Part shown: positions 16,322 through 26,126 of the stretch, piece by piece
Position numbering within the stretch: position 1 is the stretch's first letter
Layout: every line of letters starts with the position of its first letter
Origin: Bacillota bacterium
GTDB taxonomy: Bacteria > Bacillota > Clostridia > Lachnospirales > Bianqueaceae
Direction: 5' to 3'
NCBI GenBank assembly: GCA_017634575.1
Contig: JAGBND010000061.1
Span: 1-39,508, forward strand
Length of the DNA: 39,508 bases
Notes under the pieces: generated by a model
Seen by the model: the letters and a program-made list of their open reading frames with translations, nothing else
Databases searched by the model: none
What the model was told of the DNA's origin: nothing
Position numbers and translations under genes: made by a program

Positions 16322-17608
16322 ATGAAACCGATCAGTTCTGATGTCAAAATTGAAACCAAGGCTTTGCATGCAGGCTACACCCCCGAAAACGGAGGCCCCC
16401 GTGTGCTTCCCATCGTTCAAAGCACCACCTATGCCTTTGATTCTTCCGAACATATTGCTGCGCTTTTTGATATGCCCATGGAATATATGTATTCCCGTTT
16501 TGCCAATCCTACCTGTGATGCAGTGGAGAAGAAAATTGCGGCTATGGAGGGCGGAAGCGGAGCCATGCTCACCAGCAGCGGTCAGGCAGCCTCCCTTTTG
16601 TCAGTGCTGAATCTGGCTAATACGGGAGACAGCATTATTGCTGCATCCGCGATCTACGGAGGCACCATCAACCTGTTCGGCTTCACCCTGAAAAAGCTGG
16701 GCATTGAGTGCATCTGGGTCAGCAACGACGCCACGGAAGAAGAGATTCAGTCCCTTGTAAAACCCAACACCCGCCTGATTTTCGGAGAAACCCTGGCAAA
16801 CCCGGCGCTGACCGTTTTTGACATTGAAAAATTTGCCAAGGTAGCCCATGCCAATCAGATTCCGCTGATCGTTGACAATACCTTCGCTACGCCGGTTCTT
16901 TGCCGTCCCTTCGAATTTGGCGCGGATATTGTGGTTCATTCCACCACTAAATACATGGACGGTCATGCGCTGCAGGTCGGCGGCGTGATTGTTGACGGCG
17001 GCACCTTCGACTGGAAGGCGAGCGGCAAGTTCCCGGAGTTTACCGAGCCGGATGAGAGCTATCACGGCGTTGTCTATGCCGATGCCTTTGGCCCCATGGC
17101 CTATATCATTAAGGCCCGCATGCAGCTGATGCGCGACTTTGGATGCTATCCTTCCGCTCATTCCGCCTTCCTGCTGAATCTCGGCCTTGAAACCCTGCCG
17201 GTGCGCATGAAGCAGTACTGCGCCAACGCCCTTAAGGTGGCCAAGTTCCTGCAGACGCAGGACAAGGTGCTTTCTGTTCATTATCCTGCCCTGGAGAATG
17301 ATCCTGGTCATGAGCTGGCTGCCAAATACCTGCCTCTTGGCACCAGCGGCGTCATTTCCTTTAATATTAAGGGCGGACGCCATACGGCTGAGCGTTTCAT
17401 CAACGCGCTGGAGCTGGCGACCAATGAAGTCCATGTAGCGGATATCCGTACCTGCGTGCTGCATCCGGCTTCTTCCACCCATCGTCAGCTGACGGATGAG
17501 CAGCTGGTGGCGGCCGGTATTGACGGCGGCATGATCCGTTTCTCTGTTGGACTGGAGAATGTGGATGATATTCTGGCTGATCTGAAGCAGGCCCTGGATA
17601 AGGCATAA
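16322..17608 (+). CDS. metY: O-acetylhomoserine sulfhydrylase-like PLP enzyme (Cys/Met metabolism family)
   Basis: A PLP-dependent enzyme of the cystathionine gamma-synthase fold, 428 residues. Family marks are YSRFANPT, the LTSSGQAA block, the cofactor lysine K210 in HSTTKYMDGH, and the C-terminal HPASSTHRQL. Features such as VGGVIVDGGTFDW, TEPDESYHG, GLETLPVRM and length above 420 favour MetY-type O-acetylhomoserine (thiol) lyase, which makes homocysteine or methionine, over the shorter cystathionine lyases; methionine gamma-lyase remains possible. AAGGAG (16305-16310) is 11 bases upstream. metF and metH lie 3 kb downstream, consistent with methionine synthesis. Confidence 0.85.
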   Translation: MKPISSDVKIETKALHAGYTPENGGPRVLPIVQSTTYAFDSSEHIAALFDMPMEYMYSRFANPTCDAVEKKIAAMEGGSGAMLTSSGQAASLLSVLNLANTGDSIIAASAIYGGTINLFGFTLKKLGIECIWVSNDATEEEIQSLVKPNTRLIFGETLANPALTVFDIEKFAKVAHANQIPLIVDNTFATPVLCRPFEFGADIVVHSTTKYMDGHALQVGGVIVDGGTFDWKASGKFPEFTEPDESYHGVVYADAFGPMAYIIKARMQLMRDFGCYPSAHSAFLLNLGLETLPVRMKQYCANALKVAKFLQTQDKVLSVHYPALENDPGHELAAKYLPLGTSGVISFNIKGGRHTAERFINALELATNEVHVADIRTCVLHPASSTHRQLTDEQLVAAGIDGGMIRFSVGLENVDDILADLKQALDKA

Positions 17609-17642
17609 GCTTTATGACAGAAAACAAATTATAAGATAAAAC

Positions 17643-17658
17643 TGCAAGATATCTTGCA
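17643..17658. promoter_or_regulatory. 16-bp palindromic operator candidate upstream of aspA
   Basis: TGCAAGATATCTTGCA is a perfect palindrome. Its right half overlaps the -35 element of the aspA promoter, where a bound dimer would interfere with RNA polymerase. The regulator family is not identifiable from the site alone. Confidence 0.5.
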
Positions 17659-17681
17659 AAACAACCATTAAGTGGTATAAT
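17654..17681 (+). promoter_or_regulatory. Promoter of aspA
   Basis: TTGCAA (17654-17659) and the perfect -10 TATAAT (17676-17681) are 16 bases apart. The predicted start site near 17688 falls within the left arm of the hairpin that follows. Confidence 0.65.
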
Positions 17682-17682
17682 A

Positions 17683-17736
17683 GCTCCTGGATATGAAGGA
17701 AATCCGTCATATCCAGGAGCATTATTATTTGTTTTT
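17683..17736 (+). terminator. Intrinsic terminator after metY, overlapping the aspA start site
   Basis: A perfect 14-bp stem, GCTCCTGGATATGA (17683-17696) with TCATATCCAGGAGC (17707-17720), is followed by a T-rich tract ending in TTTTT. It fits a terminator for the upstream gene. RNA starting at the aspA promoter would lack the first five or so stem bases and form only a shorter hairpin. Confidence 0.65.
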
Positions 17737-17755
17737 CAGGAGGAGCAGTTGACTC

Positions 17756-19132
17756 ATGCAGTACCGCATTGAGAAGGATTCCATTGGAGAAAGAAAAATA
17801 CCTGTGGATGCTTACTATGGCGTCCAGTCCCTGAGAGGACACGAGAACTTTAATATTACCGGTCATCATCTGATGAAAGAATATATCGAATCCCTGGCCG
17901 AAATCAAAATGGCCTGCGCCATCACCAATTTCGAACAGGGAGAGTTTACCAGAAATATCTGCGAAGCGATCTGTCAGGCCTGCCGGGAAATTCTGGAAGG
18001 CAGATTTCATGATTCCTTTATCTGCGACCCGGTGCAGGGAAGCGCCGGCACAACCATCAATATGAATGCCAATGAGGTGATTGCGAACCGTGCGATTGAA
18101 ATCTTAGGCGGACAAAAGGGAGACTACCATATTGTTCATCCTAACGATCATGTAAACCGTTCTCAATCCACAAACGACGTGATTCCCACAGCGGGTAAAA
18201 TGACAGCTATCAAGCTGCTTAAGGAAGCCCAGGATCAGCTCAGACGTCTGGAGCACGCCCTTTCTGTGAAGGAAAAAGAATTCTGGAGTATTATCAAAAT
18301 GGGCAGGACGGAGATGCAGGATGCGGTTCCGATCCGGCTGGGCCAGGAGTTCGGCGCTTACCGCTGTGCCGTAAGCCGTGATATTAACCGTTTTTCACAT
18401 GCCATCGAAGAGCTCTCCCATGTCAATATGGGCGGCACGGCCGTGGGAACGTCCCTGAACGCTTCCAAAGGATATGTGGAGACCATCGTGCCAAATCTTG
18501 TAAAGGTCAGCGGACTGGAGCTTTCGCAATGTGAAAATCTGGTGGACGGCACCCAGAATCTGGATTCCTTTGCCTTTGCCTCTTCCATCCTGAAAACCTG
18601 CGTCATCTCTCTGGCCAAGATGTCTCACGACCTGATGCTTCTAAGCTCCGGACCCCGGTGCGGATTTGGAGAAATCATACTGCCGTCCAAACAGAACGGA
18701 TCCTCCATTATGCCGGGCAAGGTCAATCCGGTGGTGCCCGAGGTAATCGCCCAGATTTCCTATCTGATTATCGGAAACGACACCACCATTATGATGGCCT
18801 GCGAAGGGGGTCAGCTTGAGCTCAATGCCTACGAGCCGGTAGTTTTCTATAAGCTTTTTGAATCCATCCGGTCCATTACGGGAGGCGTGGAAACCTTGGT
18901 GGACAACTGTATTCCGGATATTGTAGCCAATGAAAAACGCTGTCTGGATTATGTGGAGCATTCCGTGGGGATTATTACAGCCATCGCTCCGGAGGTAGGC
19001 TATCAGGCCGCTGCGGATATCGCCAAAGAAGCGATCCGTACCGGAAAGCCTGTCAGAGAAGTTTTAAAATCCAAGCATATCATGTCGGAAGAAGAAGCGG
19101 ATGAGCTTCTGGTCCCTGAGAAAATGGTATAA
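17756..19132 (+). CDS. aspA: Aspartate ammonia-lyase
   Basis: Aspartase deaminates L-aspartate to fumarate and ammonia. The 458-residue protein has the opening R-x-E-x-D-x-x-G pattern, YYGVQSLRGHENF, SAGTTINMNANEVIANRA, HVNRSQSTND and the superfamily signature GSSIMPGKVNP at 315-325. YYGVQSLR and the N-terminal layout favour aspartase over class II fumarase, which shares the signature. The ATG follows AGGAGGAG with a suitable spacer. Its promoter bears a palindromic operator candidate. Fumarate made here could serve anaerobic respiration or feed C4-acid metabolism with the oxaloacetate decarboxylase. Confidence 0.92.
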   Translation: MQYRIEKDSIGERKIPVDAYYGVQSLRGHENFNITGHHLMKEYIESLAEIKMACAITNFEQGEFTRNICEAICQACREILEGRFHDSFICDPVQGSAGTTINMNANEVIANRAIEILGGQKGDYHIVHPNDHVNRSQSTNDVIPTAGKMTAIKLLKEAQDQLRRLEHALSVKEKEFWSIIKMGRTEMQDAVPIRLGQEFGAYRCAVSRDINRFSHAIEELSHVNMGGTAVGTSLNASKGYVETIVPNLVKVSGLELSQCENLVDGTQNLDSFAFASSILKTCVISLAKMSHDLMLLSSGPRCGFGEIILPSKQNGSSIMPGKVNPVVPEVIAQISYLIIGNDTTIMMACEGGQLELNAYEPVVFYKLFESIRSITGGVETLVDNCIPDIVANEKRCLDYVEHSVGIITAIAPEVGYQAAADIAKEAIRTGKPVREVLKSKHIMSEEEADELLVPEKMV

Positions 19133-19138
19133 GAAGAC

Positions 19139-19167
19139 TTGCGAAATGTCCGAAGGTGCGGTAGAAT
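19139..19167 (+). promoter_or_regulatory. Promoter of the lactonase-family gene
   Basis: TTGCGA (19139-19144) and TAGAAT (19162-19167) are 17 bases apart in the 68-base gap after aspA. Confidence 0.5.
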
Positions 19168-19200
19168 GATTTTTAATCTACCGTATCGGAGGACAATTTT

Positions 19201-20268
19201 TTGTATCATTTTTATCTTGGATGCTATACCCATCAAAATACCTCCAAAGATGCTGAAGAAGCAAAAGGAATCTATTTGCTTACAGTGTCCGATGAGGGAA
19301 AACTTGTAGAAAAAAAGCTGGTTCATGAACAGCTTTCTCCCAGCTATTTTTACCTGACGAAAGACAAAAAGGTTTTATATGCCGTCACGGAAGCGCCAAA
19401 CGTCAAAGGCGATATCTGCGCCTATCAGATTGACCCGGCCGATTATGGCCTGAAGCTTACGAGCCGCCGTCAGGCAGCCGGAGGCGGTCTTTGTCATGTG
19501 ACGATGGACCCGGAAGAGAAATTTCTGCTGGTGACCTGCTATGATGAAGCCACCATCCAGTCTTATCCCATTGAAAACAGCACCATTACCCCCATGTTTT
19601 CCTTAAGGCATCATATGGGTCAGGGGCCTGTGCTGGAGCGGCAGGAGGCTGCCCATGCCCACAGCATCACCTTCACCCCGGAAGGCGCTTATCTGGTGGT
19701 GTGCGACTTGGGAACGGATATGCTGAATGTTTATACCATCAATCCTGTTTCCGGAAAAATTCATCGGGTTACCCCCTTGAATTTCAAATGTCCTGCCGGC
19801 TGCGGCCCCAGACACATGGTTTTCAGCCCGGATGGAAAGATGGCTTATGTGGCCTGCGAGCTCAGCTCGGAAATTCTGATTTTACGGTATCATGCCAGAA
19901 CCGGGTTCGAGCTTGCCGGAAAAGTCAGCACCCGGTCTCCGGAGTTCAGCTCCAATCACAACTATCCCGCCGCCATCCGCATTTCCAAAGACGGCAGGCA
20001 TTTATATCTGTCAAACAGGGGAGAGGACACCATTGCTGTTTTCCGGATTTATCCGGAAGATGGCTCATTGGCTCTGGTAGGAAGCGCTTCCACCAGAGGC
20101 TGGTATCCCCGCGATTTTGTTTTGTCAGAGGATGAGCGCCTGCTGCTTGCGGCCAATCAGCTTTCGGATAATCTGTCCATTTTTAAAATTGATCAAAGCT
20201 CAGGCATGCTGACGCTGACAGATGAGGTTTCCGTTCCGCAGAAACCCATCGCGCTGATGGAAATATAG
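19201..20268 (+). CDS. Lactonase family beta-propeller protein (YkgB/Pgl type)
   Basis: A 355-residue seven-bladed propeller protein of the lactonase family, some members of which hydrolyse 6-phosphogluconolactone. It begins YHFYLGCYT and shows the recurring propeller strands, with conserved HAHSITFTPEGAYLVVCDLGTDMLNVY, GPRHMVFSPDGKMAYVACEL, DGRHLYLSNRGEDTIAVF and GWYPRDFVLSEDERLLLAANQLSDNLSIF. No signal peptide is seen, so it is probably cytoplasmic. The TTG start at 19201 has CGGAGGA 7-8 bases upstream. No pentose phosphate genes are adjacent, so the true substrate is open. Confidence 0.88.
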   Translation: MYHFYLGCYTHQNTSKDAEEAKGIYLLTVSDEGKLVEKKLVHEQLSPSYFYLTKDKKVLYAVTEAPNVKGDICAYQIDPADYGLKLTSRRQAAGGGLCHVTMDPEEKFLLVTCYDEATIQSYPIENSTITPMFSLRHHMGQGPVLERQEAAHAHSITFTPEGAYLVVCDLGTDMLNVYTINPVSGKIHRVTPLNFKCPAGCGPRHMVFSPDGKMAYVACELSSEILILRYHARTGFELAGKVSTRSPEFSSNHNYPAAIRISKDGRHLYLSNRGEDTIAVFRIYPEDGSLALVGSASTRGWYPRDFVLSEDERLLLAANQLSDNLSIFKIDQSSGMLTLTDEVSVPQKPIALMEI

Positions 20269-20341
20269 CCGCTGAACAAGAACGCTTTTGCTTAGCTAAA
20301 TCTTTTTGAAGAAAGTCTTTAACAAGACCAGGAAAGACGCC

Positions 20342-21226
20342 ATGAAAGTATCAGAATTGTTAAACGCAGGAAGACCGACCCTTTCCTTTGAGGTATTCCC
20401 GCCTAAAACCCAGGAGAAGCTGGAATCCGTTAAATCCTCCAGCCGGAAAATCGCTGCCCTGCAGCCGGACTTTATGAGCGTTACCTATGGCGCTGCAGGA
20501 GGCACCAGGGAGTTCACCGTCGATATGGTGGATAAGCTGCAAAAGGAATTCCATATCCCGGTGCTTTCTCATTTTACCTGCGTATCCTCCACCAAGGAAC
20601 AGGTCCGCGAGATGCTTGACAGCATGAAGGAAAGAAATATTGAAAACGTGCTGGCCCTTCGGGGAGATGTTCCGGAAGGGGGCGGCAAAACGGAATATCT
20701 GCATGCAGCGGATCTGATTCGTGAGATCCGCGCGTTGAACCCGGATCTGTGCATCGGAGCTGCCTGCTATCCGGAAGGTCATCCGGAGTCTGCCGACAAA
20801 AATGAAGATATCCGGTATCTGAAGGAAAAGGTGGACGCGGGGGTGGATTTTCTCACCAGTCAGATGTTCTTTCAAACGGAGCTGTATTATCGGTTCCTGT
20901 ACCGGATCAGGGAAGCCGGCATCGGCGTGCCGGTGTGCGCAGGCATCATGCCGGTTACCAGCGCGGCGCAGGTAAAGCGCGTGGTCACCATGTCCAATGC
21001 CTATGTGCCGCAAAGCTTTTCGGCCATGGTAGACCGCTTCGGCGGCTCCAAAGAAGCCATGAAGGAGGCCGGCATTCACTATGCGGTGAACCAGATTATG
21101 GATCTTCTGGCCAACGGCGTTACCCATATTCATGTCTATACAATGAATCAGCCCTCTGTTGCGCTTCGCATCAAGGAGGAGCTTTCGGAGATCTGGAAAT
21201 ATGAAGTTTCTCGAAGCCTTACATAA
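20342..21226 (+). CDS. metF: Methylenetetrahydrofolate reductase MetF
   Basis: MetF reduces 5,10-methylene-THF to 5-methyl-THF, the methyl donor for MetH. The 294-residue TIM-barrel protein has the family start SFEVFPPK, then SVTYGAAGG, LALRGDVPEGGG, GAACYPEGHPES, and DFLTSQMFF. I chose ATG 20342, with AGGAAAG (20330-20336) upstream; an upstream TTG at 20306 would add 12 atypical residues. metH overlaps its 3' end by 26 bases, so the two are coupled. No partner MetV gene (zinc/Fe-S subunit of some clostridial enzymes) is adjacent. Confidence 0.95.
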   Translation: MKVSELLNAGRPTLSFEVFPPKTQEKLESVKSSSRKIAALQPDFMSVTYGAAGGTREFTVDMVDKLQKEFHIPVLSHFTCVSSTKEQVREMLDSMKERNIENVLALRGDVPEGGGKTEYLHAADLIREIRALNPDLCIGAACYPEGHPESADKNEDIRYLKEKVDAGVDFLTSQMFFQTELYYRFLYRIREAGIGVPVCAGIMPVTSAAQVKRVVTMSNAYVPQSFSAMVDRFGGSKEAMKEAGIHYAVNQIMDLLANGVTHIHVYTMNQPSVALRIKEELSEIWKYEVSRSLT

Positions 21227-23636
21227 ACAGACGTTGTTTTTTGACGGAGCCATGGGCACGCAGCTGATGGAGATGGGGCTTTCCCTGTCTGAAATTCCCG
21301 AAACATGGAATGTGCTGCACCCTGAGAAAATCCGTTCCATTCATGAAAATTATTTACGGGCGGGCGCTCATGTCATCCAGGCCAATACCTTCGGACTCAA
21401 CCATTTTAAACTGGAGGGAACGCCATATACGGTAGAGGAACTGGTAAAAGCCGCGCTTTCTTTGGCGCATCAGGCGCTGGAGAATGTGCCCACCGATATT
21501 GGCTGCGGCTTTGCGGCGCTGGATATCGGTTCTTTAGGCATCCTGATGGAGCCTCTGGGGGATCTGACCTTTGACGATGCCTATGAGGCTTTTAAAGAAG
21601 TGGTGCTGGCGGGAAAAGACGGCAGCGATCTGATCCTCATCGAAACCATGAACGATCCTTATGAAATGAAGGCTGCGCTTCTGGCGGCAAAGGAAAATGC
21701 GAATCTGCCCGTTGCCGTTACCATGACCATCGACCGGGACGGCCGCCTTTTTACGGGCGGCGATATTAAAAGCGCCGTCTGTATGCTGGAGGGCCTTGGC
21801 GCTGATGTGATCGGGCTGAACTGTTCCCTGGGCCCGGAGGAGATGCTGAAGTTTGTGCCGGATCTGATGGCGGTCTGCTCCAAACCGGTTTTAATCAGTC
21901 CGAATGCAGGCCTTCCGGAGATGGTTCATGGGAAGGCTGTTTATGGCATCGGACCGGAACGCTTTGCGAGACTGCAGACTCAGATTTTTGACATGGGCGT
22001 TTCGGCAATGGGCGGCTGCTGCGGCACGACGCCTTCCCATATCCGGCGCATGTGCGAGCTGGTAAGAGAGCTTCCTCGAAAACCGGTTGCCGATAAAAAT
22101 CTGTCTATGGTCTCGTCTTATGCCAGAGCCTTTGATCTTTCCGGGGGACCGCTGATTGTGGGAGAAAGACTGAACCCCACCGGAAAGAAAAAGCTGAAGG
22201 CTGCGCTGAAGAAAAGAGACCTTTCCTATCTGCAGCAGGAAGCGCTCAAGCAGGAGGGGCAGGGAGCCCATATTCTGGATGTGAATGTGGGCATCCCGGA
22301 GATCGATGAAACCGATACCATGTGCTGGGCCATCAAAGGCCTCCAGAAGGTGACCAGGCTGCCGCTGCAGATCGATACCTCGGATCCCAAAGCCATGGAA
22401 GCCGCGCTGAGAGTCTACAATGGAAAACCCCTGATCAATTCCGTTAACGGCAAACAGGCTGTGATGGATGCGGTTTTTCCATTGGTGAAAAAATATGGCG
22501 GTCTACTGGTGTGTCTCACCCTGGATGAAGAGGGCATTCCGGATACGGCGGAGGGCAGATTCAGGATTGCCGAGAAGATTGTTCATGAAGCGAACAAATA
22601 CGGAATAGACAAAAAGGACCTGCTGATCGATACCCTGACCCTGACCATCAGCACGGATCCTTCCCAGGCTAAGGTCACGCTGGATGCCCTCAGGCTGGTG
22701 AAGGAAAGGCTGCAGGTGCACACGATTCTCGGCGTATCCAACGTTTCCTTTGGACTGCCCAACAGAGAGCTGATCAACAGCGCTTTTTATACCTCGGCGC
22801 TGGAGGAGGGATTAACCCTTGGCATTATCAATCCTTCCAGCAGACCCATGCAGATGGCCTACGACTTATACAGAACCCTTCATGGACTGGATGAGCGGTT
22901 TGAAACCTATCTGGAAAAATATCAGGATCCGGATCTGTTAAAGGGCGCACAGGAAAGCAAGGGCAGCGCATCGGGACAGCCCTCGGACAGGTCGGATGAC
23001 GGTACTTTGTCCTGGGCGGTGCTGGAGGGCCTGCAGGAAGTGGCCTCGTCCAGAACCAAGAAAGCCCTGGAGACGCAGTCCGCCATGGATCTGATTAACC
23101 AGCAGCTGATTCCTGCCCTGGACAAGGCGGGAGAAGCCTATGAGAAAGGCATCTTTTTCCTTCCCCAGCTGCTGATGAGCGCTCAGGCGGCCCAGGCATC
23201 CTTTGCGGTCCTGAGAGAAAGCATGCCCTCGTCAGACGGAAACGCGAAGGGCCGGGTGTTGATGGCAACCGTGGAAGGGGACATTCACGACATCGGGAAA
23301 AACATCGTGAAGGTCCTTCTGGAAAACTATGGATTTGATGTGGTGGATCTGGGAAAGGATGTACCGGCAGAAACCATCCTGGAAACCATTCAAAAAGAGC
23401 AGATCCGGCTGATCGGTCTGTCGGCGCTCATGACCACTACCATCGCCAATATGGCCAAAACCGTCAAGATGATTCATGAAGCGGATCCAACGCTGAAGGT
23501 CATGGTAGGGGGAGCGGCGCTTACGGAAACATACGCGAATCAGATGGGAGCGGATTTCTATTCAAAAGATGCGATCGGCGCCGTCCGCTATGCAGAGGAG
23601 TTCTTTTCAGGACTTGATCTTTCGCCGAAAATCTGA
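21201..23636 (+). CDS. metH: Cobalamin-dependent methionine synthase MetH (short form)
   Basis: The product transfers the methyl group of methyl-THF through cobalamin to homocysteine. The 811-residue protein has: a homocysteine/zinc domain (about 1-290; FFDGAMGTQLME, GLNCSLGP, GGCCGTTP supplying the zinc cysteines); a pterin-binding TIM barrel (about 310-560; GERLNPTGKKKL, DVNVGIPEID, INSVNGK); a helical cap; and a B12 domain with DIHDIGKNIV (His is the lower cobalt ligand) and GGAALTETYA. The C-terminal AdoMet reactivation domain of E. coli MetH is absent, as in other short clostridial forms. ATG 21201 is chosen from homology; its ribosome site lies inside metF. Confidence 0.95.
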   Translation: MKFLEALHKQTLFFDGAMGTQLMEMGLSLSEIPETWNVLHPEKIRSIHENYLRAGAHVIQANTFGLNHFKLEGTPYTVEELVKAALSLAHQALENVPTDIGCGFAALDIGSLGILMEPLGDLTFDDAYEAFKEVVLAGKDGSDLILIETMNDPYEMKAALLAAKENANLPVAVTMTIDRDGRLFTGGDIKSAVCMLEGLGADVIGLNCSLGPEEMLKFVPDLMAVCSKPVLISPNAGLPEMVHGKAVYGIGPERFARLQTQIFDMGVSAMGGCCGTTPSHIRRMCELVRELPRKPVADKNLSMVSSYARAFDLSGGPLIVGERLNPTGKKKLKAALKKRDLSYLQQEALKQEGQGAHILDVNVGIPEIDETDTMCWAIKGLQKVTRLPLQIDTSDPKAMEAALRVYNGKPLINSVNGKQAVMDAVFPLVKKYGGLLVCLTLDEEGIPDTAEGRFRIAEKIVHEANKYGIDKKDLLIDTLTLTISTDPSQAKVTLDALRLVKERLQVHTILGVSNVSFGLPNRELINSAFYTSALEEGLTLGIINPSSRPMQMAYDLYRTLHGLDERFETYLEKYQDPDLLKGAQESKGSASGQPSDRSDDGTLSWAVLEGLQEVASSRTKKALETQSAMDLINQQLIPALDKAGEAYEKGIFFLPQLLMSAQAAQASFAVLRESMPSSDGNAKGRVLMATVEGDIHDIGKNIVKVLLENYGFDVVDLGKDVPAETILETIQKEQIRLIGLSALMTTTIANMAKTVKMIHEADPTLKVMVGGAALTETYANQMGADFYSKDAIGAVRYAEEFFSGLDLSPKI

Positions 23637-23642
23637 TAAAAT
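23614..23642 (+). promoter_or_regulatory. Promoter of leuS, starting inside metH
   Basis: TTGATC (23614-23619) and TAAAAT (23637-23642) are 17 bases apart, with TG one base before the -10. The -35 lies within the last codons of metH. No T-box leader fits in the 41-base gap. Confidence 0.6.
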
Positions 23643-23677
23643 AGCCGATAGTGCTTTTTTGCTAAGGAGTATATGCT

Positions 23678-26086
23678 GTGAATACGTATAATCATATTGC
23701 CATCGAGAAAAAATGGCAGAAAATCTGGGATGATGAACGGGCATTCCATGCGGAGATTGATTACTCAAAGCCGAAATTTTACGGTCTGATTGAGTTTCCC
23801 TATCCCTCGGGCCAGGGTCTGCATGTAGGCCATCCAAGACCCTATACGGCGATGGATATTATCGCCAGAAAACGCCGGATGCAAGGCTACAATGTGCTGT
23901 TTCCCATGGGCTGGGATGCATTCGGCCTTCCCACGGAAAACTATGCCATCAAGAATAAGATCCATCCCGCCGAGGTTACCAAAAACAACGTAGCCCACTT
24001 TAAAGCGCAGCTCAAATCGCTTGGCTTTTCTTTCGATTGGGAGCGGGAGGTCAACACGACCGATCCGGGCTATTACAAATGGACACAGTGGATTTTCCTT
24101 CAGCTTTTCAAAAAAGGACTTGCCTATAAAAAAGAAATCGCTGTGAACTGGTGTCCTTCCTGCAAGGTTGGCCTGGCCAACGAGGAAGTGGTGGACGGAT
24201 GCTGCGAACGTTGCGGCACGCCCGTGGAGCACCGTCTGAAAACCCAGTGGATGCTGCGCATTACCGAGTACGCCCAGAAGCTGATCGACGGCCTGGACGG
24301 CCTTGATTTCATTGACCGGGTCAAAACCCAGCAGATCAACTGGATCGGCCGCAGCGAGGGCGCTGAGGTGGATTTCAAAGCCGGAGACAAGACCCTCACG
24401 GTTTATACAACCCGTCCGGATACGCTGTTCGGCGCCACCTATATGGTTATGTCGCCTGAGCATCCCTATATTGATGAGTGGAAAGATCAGATCAGCAACT
24501 TCCAGGAGGTGGAGGCTTACAGAGCCTTTGCCAGAAGTAAATCCGATTTTGAACGGACCGAGCTTGCCAAAGAGAAAACCGGCGTATGCCTGGAGGGCAT
24601 CAAGGCCATCAATCCGGTGACCGGAACTGACATTCCCATCTGGATTTCCGACTATGTACTGATGAGCTATGGCACCGGCGCGATTATGGCTGTGCCTGCC
24701 CACGACACCCGTGACTGGGAGTTTGCCAAGAAGTTCTCCCTTCCTATTATTGAGGTGGTTGCCGGAGGCAATGTGCAGGAAGAGGCCTTTACGGATATTC
24801 AGACAGGCACGATGGTCAATTCCGGTTTCCTGAACGGACTGCGCGTGGAAGAGGCTAAAAAAGCGATTATCGCTTATCTTTCCGAGAAAAATATTGGCCA
24901 CGCCAAAGTGAATTACAAGCTGCGCGACTGGGTTTTCTCCCGTCAGCGCTACTGGGGCGAGCCCATTCCTGTCGTTTATTGCGAACACTGCGGTGGATAT
25001 GTTCCGCTTCCGGAAGATTCGCTTCCGCTGCTGCTGCCTGAAGTAGAGAGCTATGAGCCCTCTGATGATGGCGAATCTCCTCTTGCCAAGATGACGGACT
25101 GGGTGAATACCACCTGTCCTGTCTGCGGATCTCCCGCAACCAGAGAAACCGATACCATGCCTCAGTGGGCCGGCTCCTCCTGGTATTTCCTTCGTTACAT
25201 GGATCCTAAAAATGACAAGGCCTTTGCCAGCAAGGAGGCCATGGATTACTGGTCACCGGTTGACTGGTACAACGGAGGTATGGAGCATACGACCCTGCAT
25301 CTGCTTTACAGCCGTTTCTGGCACAAGTTCCTCTATGACCAGGGACTGGTTCCCACTCCGGAACCCTATCAGAAACGCACCTCCCACGGTATGATTCTCG
25401 GCGAGGACGGACAGAAAATGTCCAAGTCCCGCGGCAATGTCGTCAACCCGGATGAGGTGGTTGCCGATTACGGCGCCGATACCATGCGTCTTTACGAGAT
25501 GTTTATCGGTGACTTTGCGTCAACCGCGCCGTGGTCCACGCAGGGCGTAAAGGGATGCCGCCGTTTTGTGGAGCGCGTCTGGAAGCTTCAGGATATGATG
25601 ACGGATTCCGATCAGTTCAGTCCTGACCTGGAAATCTCCATGAACCGCACCATTAAAAAAGTCTCTCTTGACTTTGAAGCCATGAAGTTCAATACAGGCA
25701 TTGCGGCTCTGATGGCGCTTCTCAACGAGTTTTATGCCAAAGGCTCCATCACCAGGGCGGAGATGAAGGTTTTCCTTCAGATGATCAATCCGGCTGCGCC
25801 TCATTTCACGGAAGAAATGTGGGAAACCCTTGGTTTTGAGGGAAGGATTTATAAGAGTGTCTGGCCTGAGTGGGATGAGGCGAAAACCGTAGACGCATCG
25901 GTGGAGATTGCCGTGCAGATTATGGGCAAGCCCCGTTCTGTCATCAGGATTGCCCGCGACGCAGATCAGGAGACTGCGCTTGCTGCCGCTAAGGCGGATG
26001 CCAAGATTGCCAAGCTGCTTGAGGGTAAGAAAATTCTGAAAGAGATCTATGTTCCCGGACGTATTATCAATATTGTCGCGAAATAA
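23678..26086 (+). CDS. leuS: Leucyl-tRNA synthetase
   Basis: A class I aminoacyl-tRNA synthetase charging tRNA-Leu; a cognate tRNA-Leu(UAG) lies elsewhere in the window. The 802-residue protein has HIGH-type HVGH at 49-52, zinc-like CPSC/CERC at about 160-180, the editing domain (about 220-420; [14 protein letters not shown]), and KMSKS at 580-584. GTG at 23678 follows AAGGAG (23664-23669) with 8-base spacing. Its codon use is biased to CGT/CTG, like the oad operon, as expected of an abundant protein. Confidence 0.98.
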   Translation: MNTYNHIAIEKKWQKIWDDERAFHAEIDYSKPKFYGLIEFPYPSGQGLHVGHPRPYTAMDIIARKRRMQGYNVLFPMGWDAFGLPTENYAIKNKIHPAEVTKNNVAHFKAQLKSLGFSFDWEREVNTTDPGYYKWTQWIFLQLFKKGLAYKKEIAVNWCPSCKVGLANEEVVDGCCERCGTPVEHRLKTQWMLRITEYAQKLIDGLDGLDFIDRVKTQQINWIGRSEGAEVDFKAGDKTLTVYTTRPDTLFGATYMVMSPEHPYIDEWKDQISNFQEVEAYRAFARSKSDFERTELAKEKTGVCLEGIKAINPVTGTDIPIWISDYVLMSYGTGAIMAVPAHDTRDWEFAKKFSLPIIEVVAGGNVQEEAFTDIQTGTMVNSGFLNGLRVEEAKKAIIAYLSEKNIGHAKVNYKLRDWVFSRQRYWGEPIPVVYCEHCGGYVPLPEDSLPLLLPEVESYEPSDDGESPLAKMTDWVNTTCPVCGSPATRETDTMPQWAGSSWYFLRYMDPKNDKAFASKEAMDYWSPVDWYNGGMEHTTLHLLYSRFWHKFLYDQGLVPTPEPYQKRTSHGMILGEDGQKMSKSRGNVVNPDEVVADYGADTMRLYEMFIGDFASTAPWSTQGVKGCRRFVERVWKLQDMMTDSDQFSPDLEISMNRTIKKVSLDFEAMKFNTGIAALMALLNEFYAKGSITRAEMKVFLQMINPAAPHFTEEMWETLGFEGRIYKSVWPEWDEAKTVDASVEIAVQIMGKPRSVIRIARDADQETALAAAKADAKIAKLLEGKKILKEIYVPGRIINIVAK

Positions 26087-26109
26087 TCTATCTCCTTTGA
26101 AAAGATAGA
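26087..26109 (+). other. Small hairpin between leuS and the Asp23 gene
   Basis: TCTATCT (26087-26093) pairs with AGATAGA (26103-26109) across a 9-base loop. There is no T-run, so it is unlikely to be a strong terminator; it could mark an RNA processing or stability element. Confidence 0.35.
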
Positions 26110-26126
26110 AAACCATGGAGGAAGAT

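Noticed and set aside
23637..23677. T-box leader for leuS.
   Set aside because: Only 41 bases separate metH and leuS, far too short for a T-box.
23673..23681. ATG-CTG-TGA minimal frame overlapping the leuS GTG start.
   Set aside because: Its ATG is only 3 bases from AAGGAG while the GTG has ideal 8-base spacing; chance is the simplest explanation.
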